Origin: Aedes albopictus
Lineage: Eukaryota; Arthropoda; Insecta; Diptera; Culicidae
Assembly: GCF_035046485.1 (NCBI RefSeq)
Contig: NC_085136.1
Coordinates: forward strand, 293,609,080 to 293,673,079
Direction: 5' to 3'
Length of the DNA stretch: 64,000 bases
The position numbers and the translations under genes are program-made. Positions within the stretch are counted from its first letter, which is position 1, and every line of letters begins with the position of its first letter. Shown here piece by piece: positions 33,735 to 44,992 of this stretch. The notes below the pieces were generated by a model. The model was not told where the DNA came from. It made no database searches and saw only the letters and a list, made by a program, of their open reading frames with translations.

Positions 33735-33818
33735 AGGAAAAGGACGGGCCAGGATTGAACCCAGGACCTTCTGTATATGAATCAGAAGCGGTAACCACTA
33801 GACTACCTAGCTCGTCCC
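33735..33818 (-). other. tRNA-like sequence (SINE head or tRNA pseudogene)
   Basis: On the minus strand it reads GGACGAGCTAGGTAGTCTAG, TGGTTACCGC, an arm with TTCTG/CAGAA around a nine-base loop, then GGTCCTGGGTTCAATCCTGG and GCCCGTCC. The acceptor ends (GGACGAGC and GCCCGTCC) pair imperfectly. The oversized anticodon loop argues against a working tRNA. Confidence 0.55.
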
Positions 33819-34204
33819 ATGTAACCCAAATATGTGAGTCTAAATACTATTTACCTGATAGCTTACGTGAGTCAGGCTGAGTTAAGAACTTGGCGTCTTG
33901 GGATTACCTGGAAAGATGAGAAAGAAATGTAATAAAATAGTTGTTTTTGTAAAAAGTAACAAGTTATCCTGCGTAAAAGTATATGCCAAACTAAAAATAC
34001 ATTTGGTTAGTCGGATGCTTCTCTTAAGTTCCACACTTTTTGCTTTGTGCTATAGTTAGTTTAAATGGCACAGGAGTGCAGTGCTGTATGATTTGTGACG
34101 GTCATGTTAGTCGGAAGTAAGATGCCGCATTTTAGCTTCGTCGTGCTGTCGTCGTCGATTTGCCCATGCGTGGCGTCGTTCCTCTTGTGTAGCTGGAGCA
34201 GTAC

Positions 34205-34400
34205 AGTGTGATTTTAAAAAAGACATGGACACCGACTTCAGCCAGCGGTTGTACGGATCATGCACCAGTGGATACGGAAAAGAAACTTTTCTCACGAAAA
34301 GATGCATCTCCCGGAGCGGGAATCGAACCCCCACCCCATAGCATAGATCGATTAGAAGCTTGGTGACCCTAACCGCACGACTATGAGGCTGTAGTTGCGA
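34205..34400 (-). mobile_element. tRNA-derived SINE fragment
   Basis: On the minus strand, CATAGTCGTGCGGTTAGGGT (A-box-like) is followed by GGGGGTTCGATTCCCGCTCC (B-box-like), then CGAGAAAAGTTTCTTTTCCG-type body sequence. No tail or target duplication was identified. Confidence 0.65.
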
Positions 34401-35990
34401 TGCCAGTCCACCGTCGTTGATTAGGAGCATATAGTCAGTAAACACTTGGATGTTTATTTATCAGTGAGCTCGTTCCATATTATCAAAATAATGAACAGTT
34501 TACAAAAAAAAAATATTTGAAAAAAAAACAAACAAATAGATTCATTACTTCGAATGTTGATCTATCTTCTTTTTATTTTTGCATTAACGAAATAATTTGA
34601 ATAGTTTGTCATCCTCGGTGTCGACAGGTGATCTCGGTCTCTAGTAAGCATTACATGTCATACTAATTGTCCTTCCCTTCCTTCATGACAGTAAGGACGT
34701 TATTTACTTAATGAAGTTTTGAATTCCGAAAGGTGTATATTGAGCACGGTAAGTTACTCCCAAGCTTCGTTTGCTGGTTTCTTGTGCAATTTCGATTGTT
34801 CTGGTCAATCACGGCATAGCAACTACGAGTTGTACGGTTATCTATGCTCATACTCATACATATTTAGTTGAATTGGTAAAAAATAATACTAAAATGCCCA
34901 AGCTATGAGTTTCTTACTGGCAGCCTCCGAGATGAACTAGCCTAGGGCTAAAAATCTCGTTAATACAGATAAAAAAAAACTGGCAGCCAAAACAGGTAAG
35001 GGAGAGGCTGTTCTATCTGTTCAGCTTAGGGAAACACGAAAACGAAAGATTGAAGCTCTGTTAGCTTTGTTTCTTATTTTTGATTATTTTATTATTCATT
35101 TTTTTTAAAGAAAATAGTGTATAATTACTAATGACACAGTCACCCTAGTTTGAAAATCTTCACACGTCTTCGTTCTGCATCAACCGATGTATTATTGTAC
35201 GAGTTAAAAAAATAATGCGGTCTAATGGAAGAATCCTCATACCGAATAAAATCCCCATCTTGTTTTATCTAATTTACTTCAATGTGGTAGGCTCCTTCCA
35301 AAGTTTCGCCCTCACTCCTCGGCAGTTTGGCATCTTCATCTTCCTAAACTAACCAGCGTAACAAATGCAACCAGAAACCACACATATTCCCCCATGTAGG
35401 TACGTAGTTGTGGCAATGCCCATCTCTCTTGACGTAGCAGCAAGTCAGCCTTTTCAACGCATATCGTAATACGGCTTTTGTAGCTTCCCTGTAGCTCGCC
35501 CCTCTTGGGGCCCCGCCCGTATGGAAAATTGGCTTTTGGACAATAGTTTCCCAGTCAGCTGCCGTTCCCTGTCCGCTCCCCCATATGTATGGCAGCAACA
35601 GAAGGAATCCCCTCCGGAACAACCAAACGTGTGGAAACGAAAGCATGTTACTGTGTCGCTTCCCTCTCCGGGTCTCCGGATCCGTTTCGGGAACGGGAAC
35701 CGGTGGTCCTGCCTCCTGCATAAGCAAAAGTTTCCCATCTCGGACGAATACCTACGGAGGCAGATAATATCATATTTAGAGTCGGGGGTATCGTGTTTCT
35801 TGATGCCAACAGCCAGCCAGCCACTCGGTTCGGAAGAAGTTTGACCGTTGGAACGACACTCACACGATGCAGAGACTACGGAGCTACGGGGTTTGCTTAT
35901 CAAGAAACTTCATTTGAGGAGGGTTCCGGGCAATGCGGGAATGTTGCCCATAAAATGCTTTGTGATAGTTAGGACAGCTTATGCATACAT
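34401..35990. other. Unassigned sequence, partly low-repeat
   Basis: From 34440 to 35300 the sequence is A/T-rich without recognisable elements. From about 35300 to 35960 it is GC-richer and carries mutually overlapping frames on both strands (35344-35727 minus, 35454-35903 minus, 35521-35844 plus). They cannot all be genes and none shows a domain I know, so no coding call is made. Confidence 0.35.
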
Positions 35991-35998
35991 GTGTGTAT

Positions 35999-38155
35999 TA
36001 GGGTGTCCCAAAATAGAAAAGTGTCAAAAAGTTAACTTGCTCACCCTTAGAATGATAGATTAGGGTCCTAGCAACAATAGTTCCATACATGAAAACTCAA
36101 TCAAAAAATATTTAGAGGTTGCACGCATCGATTTTATGAAAAATGAACGATTTTTGGTATTTTTACCAAAAAAATGCTAATATGAGTTGAAAAATAAAAG
36201 AAATAAAAGTCATCAATCAAAGTAAATCATAGTTCTGGGTCCCGCAAACAAAGTTTGGAGGGAGTTTAGGTCATCAAAGCTGATTTTATATATTTGGCAA
36301 TGGTTAAAATATCAAAAAATCGCAATTTTTTTCACAAAATTTTTCAAAAATGCTCGATTTATAAGGATTTTAAAATTTTTCCTGCGATTCACAATTCCCT
36401 TATTTTATAGCAAATTTTGTGTAGATTATTTCGGCTGAAGATAGTTTTGAGCTATCTCCTTCATGAGCTGAGATATCGGTATAATAATGATAACACAATC
36501 AATGAAAAAAAATCATGTTTTCTTACGTTAGTCGATTTTGTTCACTAGTTTCCACGACTACCATGCAATTAAAACAACACACGACTAATTTTAGACATTA
36601 TAGTACGTGCAAGTGTACATTTTTGAAGAATTTCGGGAATTGTTGGGTTGCTTTGATCATTACTGATTCATACTGCATGACAGTAACAATATGTAAATGT
36701 TTTGAGAGTTAATCATCGTTTTATATCTACATATGCTGAACATAACTTTTCACACCCGCTTTGTGAACACGAAAAGATTTTTTTCTGAGATTTCATCTGT
36801 TGATCAGATAACAGTAGCAAACCACCGATACAAAACTTGTAATTTTTGAAAATTATGTTTTAACTAGTAAGCAGCGCAGCAGAAAGATTTCAACATTGTG
36901 TACATTTCTTAGGTTAACACCTCTTGTAACATGTTAGGCCAGTCACTAAGTTTTATTTATTTGTTTTTTTATAATAGTGGAATCTAAACATCCTTATGCT
37001 TTCTGAAATCCAACCCTAGCTGCAAATATGTGCTCTAATGGTTTGCTTTTAAAATCAAATTATATAATAGAAATCAATATTGTGTAAAGAATTAGCTTTA
37101 GTTAAAACTCGCGAATAAAAAGAAGAAAAAATAGCCTTAAATTCGTGAAAATACCTGCATTTCCATGCACATATTTAATTTTTTATGTCGATTGGCTGAA
37201 ACTATAAAACTATATTTTTCTTTCTTACAGTTTTAATTAGCTATTTTATTTTCATTTTAGTTGTTCTCAATGTTAGAGCATTAGTTCTGGTATAACTAGA
37301 AAGAACCTATATGTTTGCTTAACAAGAGCACCAAAATATATTTGAAAAAGGTAAACATTGTTGAGCGATCTACACATCACTCAAAATATATCATAGAACT
37401 TTACTTTTATTCCATATTTTGATTGTCTGACTTGCGATCACTTATATTATTAAAATATCGTAGCGAGCCACTTTTTAAGCCTTTCTTTGAACCGGTAAGC
37501 ACAATTAAAGTAAAATTATCAAAGTAACCCAATTATTTCTATAAATTTTGAAAAATGTATACTTGCAAACTAGTTATTTGCTTTTTTGCATGGTAGTCAT
37601 AGAAACTAATGAACAACAACAAATAACATAAGAAAATCCGATTTTTTTCATTGATTGTGTTATCATTATTATGCCGATATCTTAACTCATGAAGGAGATA
37701 GCTCAAAACTGTCTTCAGCCGAAATAATCTACACAAAATTTGCTATAAAATAAGGGAATTGTGAATCGCAGGAAAAATTCTAAAATCCTTATAAATTGAG
37801 CCTTTTTTGAAAATTTGGTGAAAAAAATCTCGATTTTTTGATATTTTAACCTTTGCCAAATATATAAAACCAGCTTTGACGACCTAAACTCCCTCCAAAC
37901 TTTGTTTGCGGGACCCAAAACTATGATTTACTTTGATTGATGACTTTTATTTCTTTTATTTTTCAACTCATATTAGCATTTTTTTGATAAAAATACCGAA
38001 AATCGTCCATTTTTCATAGAATCGATGCGTGCAACCTCTAAATATTTTTTGATTGAGTTTTCATGTATGAAACTATTGTTGCTAGGACCCTAATCTATCA
38101 TTCTAAGGGTGAGCAAGTTAACTTTTTGACACTTTTTCTATTTTGGGACACCCTA
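35999..38155. mobile_element. 2157-bp hAT-type foldback element, long inverted arms, exact 8-bp target duplication
   Basis: The element begins TAGGGTGTCCCAAAATAGAA and ends with the complement. GTGTGTAT lies immediately outside both ends (35991-35998 and 38156-38163). The inverted arms extend about 530 bp (to about 36530 and from about 37625), covering landmarks such as GTCAAAAAGTTAACTTGCTC and GATAACACAATCAATGAAAA. The central 1.1 kb is A/T-rich with no transposase frame. An 8-bp duplication and a TAGGG start are typical of hAT elements, while arms this long are unusual for the superfamily. Confidence 0.9.
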
Positions 38156-38476
38156 GTGTGTATGTGTTGGTTGACTTCCTTGGCTGTGGAATCACGATGG
38201 GGCTCTCTTGTTATGTCAAATAAAGAGGGGAGACTTTATGGAAACCTTTACCGTAATTGGTGCAACGATTTAATTTTAGTTCATGTGGATGAACCTCATG
38301 TGCAAACTTCAGATAAGAACCTCATTGTGAGCACAAGTGAGAATCCTCATTAATGAATAGAACAAGTTGTGTCATATTTGTGGTTGGATGGTAAGTTCTA
38401 ACAAAGCGATCAATTTCAAATCGAAAGATTTTCTATTTCCGTACAAAATGGTCATTCGGAGACTACACATTTTCGC
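38156..38476. other. Unassigned sequence
   Basis: A 96-codon plus frame crosses the hAT end (38063-38353) and is not called. No other feature. Confidence 0.3.
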
Positions 38477-38880
38477 CTTTCTCGTACACCGAAGTGTACT
38501 GGAAAGGCTATATGTTTACTCAAGAAACGAGTTTTCGATAGAAGGCTCGGAGGGTCAAGTCACATATACCAATGAACTCAGTTCGGCAAATTGAGTTGAT
38601 GATGTCTGTATGTGTGTATGTATGTATGTATGGCTGTGCGCAAAAAAAAGTTCACTCACTTTAAAGGCACTTCCCATTGGCCAATTTTTTGGATTATAGC
38701 TGGAATCGAACCGGAATTTTACCGCATTATTTGCTTTTGAAAATGGTTCGGATCGGTCAAGGCGTTCCGGAGTGATGACCATTTCAGTGATCCGGACCAG
38801 CACTGGTATAACTGACCGTGTACAACACTAAACCAAGCCCCATCATGCGACGTATCAAACTGCGGCGATTTTTGTTACCT
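38477..38880 (-). mobile_element. 3' end of composite element C (HINE/DINE-1-like), inverted
   Basis: Read on the minus strand this ends GTACACTTCGGTGTACGAGA followed by AAGGCGAAAAT, the same terminal hairpin as copies A and B. It also carries the GTCGCATGATGGGGCTTGG landmark of the 152-bp unit, the CGATCCGAACCATTTTCAA segment and a TAC/CATA microsatellite. The AAGATGGCG satellite follows directly and is probably part of the same element. Confidence 0.7.
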
Positions 38881-39232
38881 TTAGCATGGTTGACGAATTT
38901 TGTGCATATGAGGAAGATTTCAGGAGTCCAAAAATAGCGACCACAATATCCACGATGACGTTCTAAAATCCAAGATGGTGGCTGTTTAATGGTGTTTTAG
39001 GCTCTATAATCATGTAATATGGGTATATTTGGTGTGAAGAAGAAGTCTGGATTTCAAAAATGGCGTCCAGAATATCCAAGATGGCGGTCTAAAGTCCAAG
39101 ATGGCGTCTCAAAATTCAAGATGGCGGTTGTTTCATGGACTTTTATGCTCTTCAATCATACACTATGGGTATATTTGGTATGTGGAAGAAGTAAGGGAAG
39201 AAGACTAGACTCCAAAAATGGTGTACAGAATA

Positions 39233-40247
39233 GGCAGCCTATTTATTGCACCCATAAACAAACAGAAACGCTCCATAGAAAATCAAAAAGCGCTCCATAG
39301 ACAAAAAACATATGTTCCATGAAAATGTACAATGTTACCCATAAATAATTGAAAACGTCCCATACTTTATAGAAAATGTACCGGTAAAACATAAAATTTT
39401 CTCATTAAAAGTGCAATTTTGTACCAATAAATAATACTGAAATGCTCCATACTAAAACACAAATGCTCCATAATAAAATGCAAATGCTCCATGGAAAATT
39501 AATATTGTACCCATAGTAAATTGAATATTGCTCCATAGAAAAATTAAATTGCTCCATAAAAAATTGAAATTGCACCATAGAAAATAGATAAATGCTCCAT
39601 AAGTATTATCAAATTGCACCATACAAAATATGAATTGCTCCATGAAAAATTGAAAATTCTCCATAGATAGCATATTGTCGTAATTTAAATTCGGCAGTGG
39701 TGAACTGCTTTACGTAGCACTACTTTAGTGGTGCAGTTAAACATCTGCACCACTAAAGTAGTGCTACGTAAAGCAGTTCACCACTGCCGAATTTAAATTA
39801 CGACAATATGCTATCTATGGAGAATTTTCAATTTTTCATGGAGCAATTCATATTTTGTATGGTGAATTTTGATAATACTTATGGAGCATTTATCTATTTT
39901 CTATGGTGCAATTTCAATTTTTTATGGTGCAATTTAATTTTTCTATGGAGCAATATTCAATTTACTATGGGTACAATTTTAATTTTCTATGGAGCATTTG
40001 CATTTTATTATGGAGCATTTGTGTTTTAGTATGGAGCATTTCAGTTTTATTTATTGGTACAAAATTGCACTTTTAATGAGAAAATTTCATGTTTCACCGA
40101 TACATTTTCTATAAAGTATGGAACGTTTTCAATTATGTATGGGTAAAATTGCACATTTTCATGGAACATATGTTCATTCTTTAGGGAGCGCTTTTTGATT
40201 TTCTATGGAGCATTTGTAATTTGTTATGGTCGCAATAACATTTTGCC
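39233..40247. mobile_element. 1015-bp symmetrical foldback element with 10-bp target duplication
   Basis: Two arms of about 504 bp (39233-39736 and 39745-40247) are nearly exact complements around an 8-base spacer. GTACAGAATA flanks both ends (39223-39232 and 40248-40257), and the satellite continues on either side. The arms consist of loosely repeated words, TGCTCCATAGAAAAT and TGCACCATAG. Because the arms mirror each other, frames 39452-39673 (minus) and 39808-40029 (plus) encode almost the same 73 residues; they are not genes. A 9-10-bp duplication fits Foldback or Mutator-like elements. Confidence 0.92.
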
Positions 40248-40655
40248 GTACAGAATATCCAAGATGGCGGTCTAAAATTCAATATGATGGCTCAAAATTG
40301 AAGATGGTGACAGTTTCATGAAGTTTTAGGCTCTAAAACCATGCAATATAAATATATATGGTAAGGGTATGATGTCCGGAGTCCAAACATGGCAACCAAA
40401 ATATCCAAGATGGTAGTTTAAAACCCAATATGGCGACTCCAGATTCAATATGGCGGCTATTCAATGGTGTTTAGACTCTAAAATCATGCACTATGGATAT
40501 ATTTGGTATGGAGAAGATGTCCTGATTCCTAAAATGGCGACCAGAATATACAAGATGGCGATCTAAAATCCAAGATGGTGACTCCATATTCAAGATGGCG
40601 GCTGTTTAATGGAGTTTTAGGCTCTAAAACCATTCCATATGGGTATATTTGGTAT

Positions 40656-40872
40656 TGGGGAGATGTCTTCAATATGGGTATAGTTTGGCAATGAGTGTTA
40701 TCGACAGGTTTGTTCTCTTCGTCATGAGGGGTTTTTGTCGGCCAAATTGCCTGAATCTTGGTCATATAATTCAGCTTGATTGGGAAAGATTTGAGGCCCA
40801 TTTTGAGTTCAATAGGTTCAAAAAAACCCCATGACGAAGTGAACAAAACGGCCGAAAATACGTACGTTCCCC
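40656..40872. mobile_element. 217-bp MITE of the TTTGTTCTCTTCGTCA family
   Basis: Inverted ends carry TATCGACAGGTTTGTTCTCT with TCGTCATGAGG on the left and the complement of TTTTCGGCCGTTTTGTTCAC on the right. TATTTGGTAT lies on both sides (40646-40655 and 40873-40882); because this is a satellite word the true duplication may be 8-10 bp. Related copies are at 14112-14250 and 47541-47730. Confidence 0.8.
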
Positions 40873-41105
40873 TATTTGGTATGAGGAAGACAATCGGAGT
40901 TCAAAAATGACGACCAGAATACTCAAGATGGCGTCTCAATATTCATGATCGCGGCTGTTTAATTGAGATTTGGGTTCTAAAACCATTCAATATGGGCATG
41001 CCTGGTATGGGAAAGAAGTCAGGAGTCCAAAAATAGCGATCAGAATTTCCAAGATACCGGACTTAAATCCAAAATGGTGGCTCAAAATTCAAGATTGCGG
41101 TTTTT

Positions 41106-41280
41106 TTAAGTTTGTTTGTTTGTTTATTTATTAACGACCCTTTAATCAAAAACGATCATTCGGGTTGGAATGCGAGTTCATTACATTAAATCAAAATCTT
41201 AATACAAAAAAATAATACAAATTTCATTGCTGTTTTTTCCTTCTGTCTCTATAACAATACTCCTGCGTAAATATTTTATT
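41106..41280. other. Unassigned sequence
   Basis: A TTTG/TTTA-rich stretch then TTAACGACCCTTTAATCAAA-type sequence. Nothing recognised. Confidence 0.25.
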
Positions 41281-41945
41281 CAAATATTTCTCCAGGATTT
41301 TTCTATGAATTCCCCAATATTTGCTTTTTAAGGAATTCCCCCAAGGGTTTCACCAGTAATTTCTCAAAGTTTTTTTTCCAAGGAAAAAGAAATTCTGAAT
41401 TCTGAAGAAATTCCTCTAAAACAGCCTTCAAGAATTTCTCTGGGATTTCATCTGATATCCTGCCAGAAGTTTAGTCAAATGTACTCCTAATATTTCCATT
41501 GGAATTCTACCGAAGATATCTTCAGAAATCCCTTCAGACTTTCTTTTAGAAATTCTTGCTGGGATTGTTTCTGAAATTCCTTTGAATAGATATTTGTTAT
41601 CTGCAGATATTTTTTTAAGTTTCAGGAATGGTTTTAAGAAATGTCAGCAAAGCATTTCCTCAGAAGGTCTTCCATGAAGTTTTTCAGAAATTCTTCAAAA
41701 AATTTCTTTGCAATTTCTACCGGAATCACCTCCTAGGGTTTCGCCAAGAACTCTTTGATAAACTCCTTCAGTGATTCAGTGCAGAAATTCCTAAAACAAT
41801 AATGTTTCAGAAAATACCATTGAAATTCCATCAGAAATATATCTTGAAATGACTTTAGACATTCCTGCAGAACTTGATCAAATATTTCCGTTGAGATAAT
41901 TCTGGAACTCCTGAACAAAAATTTCCGAAGCAATTTCTGAAGTTA
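41281..41945. repeat. Degenerate 12-bp palindromic repeat, pyrimidine-first
   Basis: Left arm of the third strand-switching block, with TTCCTTCAGAAATTC-type words. Confidence 0.7.
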
Positions 41946-42430
41946 TCACTTGATCAATGCCTTGGAGAATATCTGAAAAAACACCTTAAGATATCCTTTT
42001 ACTTCCCCAAAAAAATCTTTTGAGGCTTCTAGAGGAACTCTGTGAGTGATCCCAAGGAAAATAATGTTTGAGAAATTTCTGTAGGGATTCCAGAAAAATC
42101 CGTAGAGGAATTTCTGAAGAATTATCTTTACAAATGTCTGCAGAAATAGCAGACGAACGTACTGGTAGAATTTTTGAAGAAATTTCTCAGAAATCCTTGG
42201 AGGATGTTCTGATGGAATCTCTAAAAGAACAGCTGGAGATACCTCTGAAGGAATTCTAAGAAAAATCTCTAATATTTCTGAATGAATTTCTAGAACGATT
42301 TATTTAGAGAACCAGTGAAAAAATGGAAGAAAATTAATATTTGGCAGAATTTTTGAAAGAATGCCTGGATGAACTGGAGAAACCTCTGTAGGTATTCTTA
42401 GTAAAACTTCTTGAAAAATTCCTTGAAAAA
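41946..42430. repeat. Degenerate 12-bp palindromic repeat, purine-first (inverted)
   Basis: Right arm, first part, with TTTCTGAAGAATTATC-type words, interrupted by the foldback at 42431-43230. The plus frame 42068-42259 is repeat-derived. Confidence 0.68.
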
Positions 42431-43230
42431 ATCATAATTGAATTTTATTGGCCTTCCTCGGTGAACTTATTCTACTCAAAGAAGGAGGGAGTAACGAAAG
42501 TAATGAAAGAAACGGTGGATAGAATCGCAAGTGTGCGACGAGAGAAATTGAATAGAAGTTGAAAATTAACAGAGAACCATAATTGAACAACACAATCACA
42601 ACGACGACCCCTTTGCCTAACGTTCTCGTGTTGAACGGCTAGGTACTAGTAGTTTGATGATGACTACTAGCCCTAGACAGGCAAAGAGATCGTGGTTGTG
42701 ATCTGTTAAATGTTGTTCGGCTTTGCTTTCGGTTCTTTCGATCTGTGACACTTGTTCAGAGATTCATATCGAGCGAACGTTACTTATTTGATTTTCGCGC
42801 TTTCATCTCGTATGCTCCTATTGTGTCCAAATGATCTTATTCGAACCGAGTTTCATTCTTTCTTGCCAACTGGATTTTACTTTCTAGGTTTAATCACCGC
42901 ATGACTTTATCATAATTGAATCTTAACAGATCACAACCACGATCTCTTTGCCTGTCTAGGGCTAGTAGTCATCATCAAACTACTAGTACCTAGCCGTTCA
43001 ACACGAGAACGTTAGGCAAAGGGGTCGTCGTTGTGATTGTGTTGTTCAATTATGGCTCTCTGTTAATTTTCAACTTCTATTCAATTTCTCTCGTCGCACA
43101 CTTGCGATTCTATCCACCGTTTCTTTCATTACTTTCGTTACTCCCTCCTTCTTTGAGTAGAATAAGTTCACCGAGAAAAGCCAATAAAATTCAATTATGA
43201 TAAAGTCATGCGGTGATTAAACCTAGAAAG
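42431..43230. mobile_element. 800-bp foldback element with about 280-bp arms and 12-bp flanking repeat
   Basis: The left arm begins ATCATAATTGAATTTTATTG and runs to about 42712 (GTGATCTGTTAA). Its near-exact complement runs from about 42925 to 43201. TTCCTTGAAAAA lies directly outside both ends (42419-42430 and 43231-43242), though it is also a plausible word of the host repeat. The right arm continues about 29 bp beyond the left arm's end. A copy of that missing terminal piece, in left-end orientation, lies internally at 42880-42920. No frame. Confidence 0.88.
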
Positions 43231-44220
43231 TTCCTTGAAAAAAGCTGATGAATAGACTGTGGAGAAATTTCTGTAACATTTTTAAAGAGATTCTCAAGAA
43301 AAAAAATCTTAAAAAAACCTGAAGGAAGAAATTCAAAGCAATGCCTGGTGGAATACCTGAAGAAACTATTGGAGTAGTCCTGGAGGAAATGCCAAAATAA
43401 TCTTTTGAGAATTTCTAGACAAATTTCCTCTAAATTGAGCAGTACATGAAGGAAATTCAATAGATTCTCTTTTTTTCTGAAAAGTTCTGGGATATTTTTT
43501 TTTTATTATAAAAGTTAAGAGTAGTTTCTGGTAGAATCTCTCAATCTTCTTTGAAGACACGTTCGAAGAAATTCTTGGAGAATCCTATAAAGAAATTCAT
43601 AGAAGAATTGTCGGAGAAATCCCATAGAAATACTTCGGGAAAAAACTCTGTCAATATTTTTGGAGGAATTTCTTCAGAAATTAAAAAAAAATGCCTGAAC
43701 TTATGTAGAAAGCCTTGAAAGAATTTCAAAAAAAAAATAATAGAAGAAGAAATTCCAGGAGGAGTTTGGGAGGAATTTCTGAGGAAATCCGTGCACAAGT
43801 TCTTAGAATAATCTTTTAAGAAATTCCTTGAGAAACTCCTGAAAAAAGTTTCTCTCCTTGGGAAATTCCTGAAAGAATCTGTGTAGGAATCCCTGGAGAA
43901 ATTTTTAAAGAGATGGGATTCAGATCCAGGGATGCGATCTGAAGGAATATTAAGTAGAATCTGTAGGAGATTTATTGCACACATTATTTGTTAAAAACCT
44001 AGGAAAATCTTCTATCTGAAAACATTTCTGAAAAGTTTCGATAAACCGTAAAATAATTCCCAAAGAAAATTCTGGCGGTGTCCCTGAAGGCAATCGAGGA
44101 TAATTTTCTCAACATTTTAAGAAGAATTTTTGCTAAGCTCAGAAAAGGCATTCCAGATTCCACGATAACTACAGAATAATTTCGTAACATAACAATGAAA
44201 AACAATCAGGTTTTCCTGGA
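43231..44220. repeat. Degenerate 12-bp palindromic repeat, purine-first, continued
   Basis: The same orientation resumes after the foldback, with TTTCTGAAGGAATTC-type words. Minus frames 43206-43460 and 43541-43984 are repeat read-through. Confidence 0.68.
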
Positions 44221-44305
44221 ATATTTCTTAATTAGGCATGATAATGAAGTCATTTCCTTTAGGGTGTAACAGTATAGGGGTGCTGAAATTTAGAAACATC
44301 TGGAA

Positions 44306-44865
44306 TAGAGTGGCCCACACTCTATTTCTGAAAATACCAAGTCTTTCTCGGGATTCAGTTGTTTTGGACTCCCAGAAGTTACGTTCAAAATTTGAGCAAA
44401 ATCGGTCAAGCCTAAGGGGGCGCTCAATAGACTTGAATTTTGTATGGGAAAGCGTGACCAAATTCATGCAGAAATCTCATGTTTTCGTTTTGCCGCTGGG
44501 TAACGCTGTAAGCGTTTAATAATTAAATCCTTTGGTATTCTTGTAGATGATTATATGTCGGATCACTTTGCAGTCTTCGACAAAGTTGTTTGACATATAG
44601 TCACCTAAAATAATACTAAAGGGTTTTATCATGAAACGCTTACAGCGCCACCTAGCGGCAAAAATCGAAAACTTAACTTTTCTGCATACATTTGGCCACG
44701 TTTTTCCATTTAAACTTCAAACTTGTTGAGCGCTCCCTTAGACTTAAACGATTTTGCCCAAATTTTGAACATAGCTTCTGGGAGTCAAAAACATCCGATT
44801 AAGGAGGTAAGACTTGGCATTTATTTTTTATTTTTTTGTTTTTCATATAAATGTGGGCCACCCTA
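44306..44865. mobile_element. 560-bp hAT-like foldback with 7/8 target duplication
   Basis: Ends are TAGAGTGGCCCACA and the complement of TAGGGTGGCCCACA. Flanks are ATCTGGAA (44298-44305) and CTCTGGAA (44866-44873), one mismatch in eight. The arms share CCCAGAAGTT/AGCTTCTGGGAGTC, a TTGAGCGCTCCC-type block and GCCACCTAGCGGC/GCCGCTGGGTAACGC-type cores. No transposase. The central CGGATCACTTTGCAGTCTTC word recurs in the next element. Confidence 0.8.
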
Positions 44866-44992
44866 CTCTGGAAACCAGCTCTGATTTTACCAGGACAGCC
44901 TAGAGGACAGCCCTGTAATGGTTATCCAGTCTTCCAAAAGGTTGTTCGAAAGAGAACGTGCTTCTGGAGTGGATTTACTGATACCTAAATAC

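Larger units (their letters stand above)
38930..41105 (-). repeat. About 147-bp AAGATGGCG satellite, interrupted twice
   Basis: TGGGTATATTTGGTGTG at 39018 and TGGGTATATTTGGTATG at 39166 are about 147 bp apart; further copies are at about 40495, 40640 and 40995. Each unit has two to four CCAAGATGGCGG words, then GGTTTTAGGCTCTAAAACCAT-like sequence, a TATGGGTATATTTGGTATG landmark and GGAGTCCAAAAATGGCG. The reverse complement occurs inside element A. A 1015-bp foldback and a 217-bp MITE sit within it. No 5' HINE end is seen beyond 41105. Confidence 0.85.

Noticed and set aside
33735..33818. Possible functional tRNA gene on the minus strand
   Set aside because: The anticodon loop is nine bases and acceptor pairing is imperfect; SINE head or pseudogene preferred.
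35344..35903. Overlapping 107-149-codon frames on both strands
   Set aside because: Mutually exclusive frames without motifs; GC-rich chance frames are the simpler reading.
39452..40029. Two near-identical 73-residue frames on opposite strands
   Set aside because: They are mirror images created by the foldback arms, not a duplicated gene.
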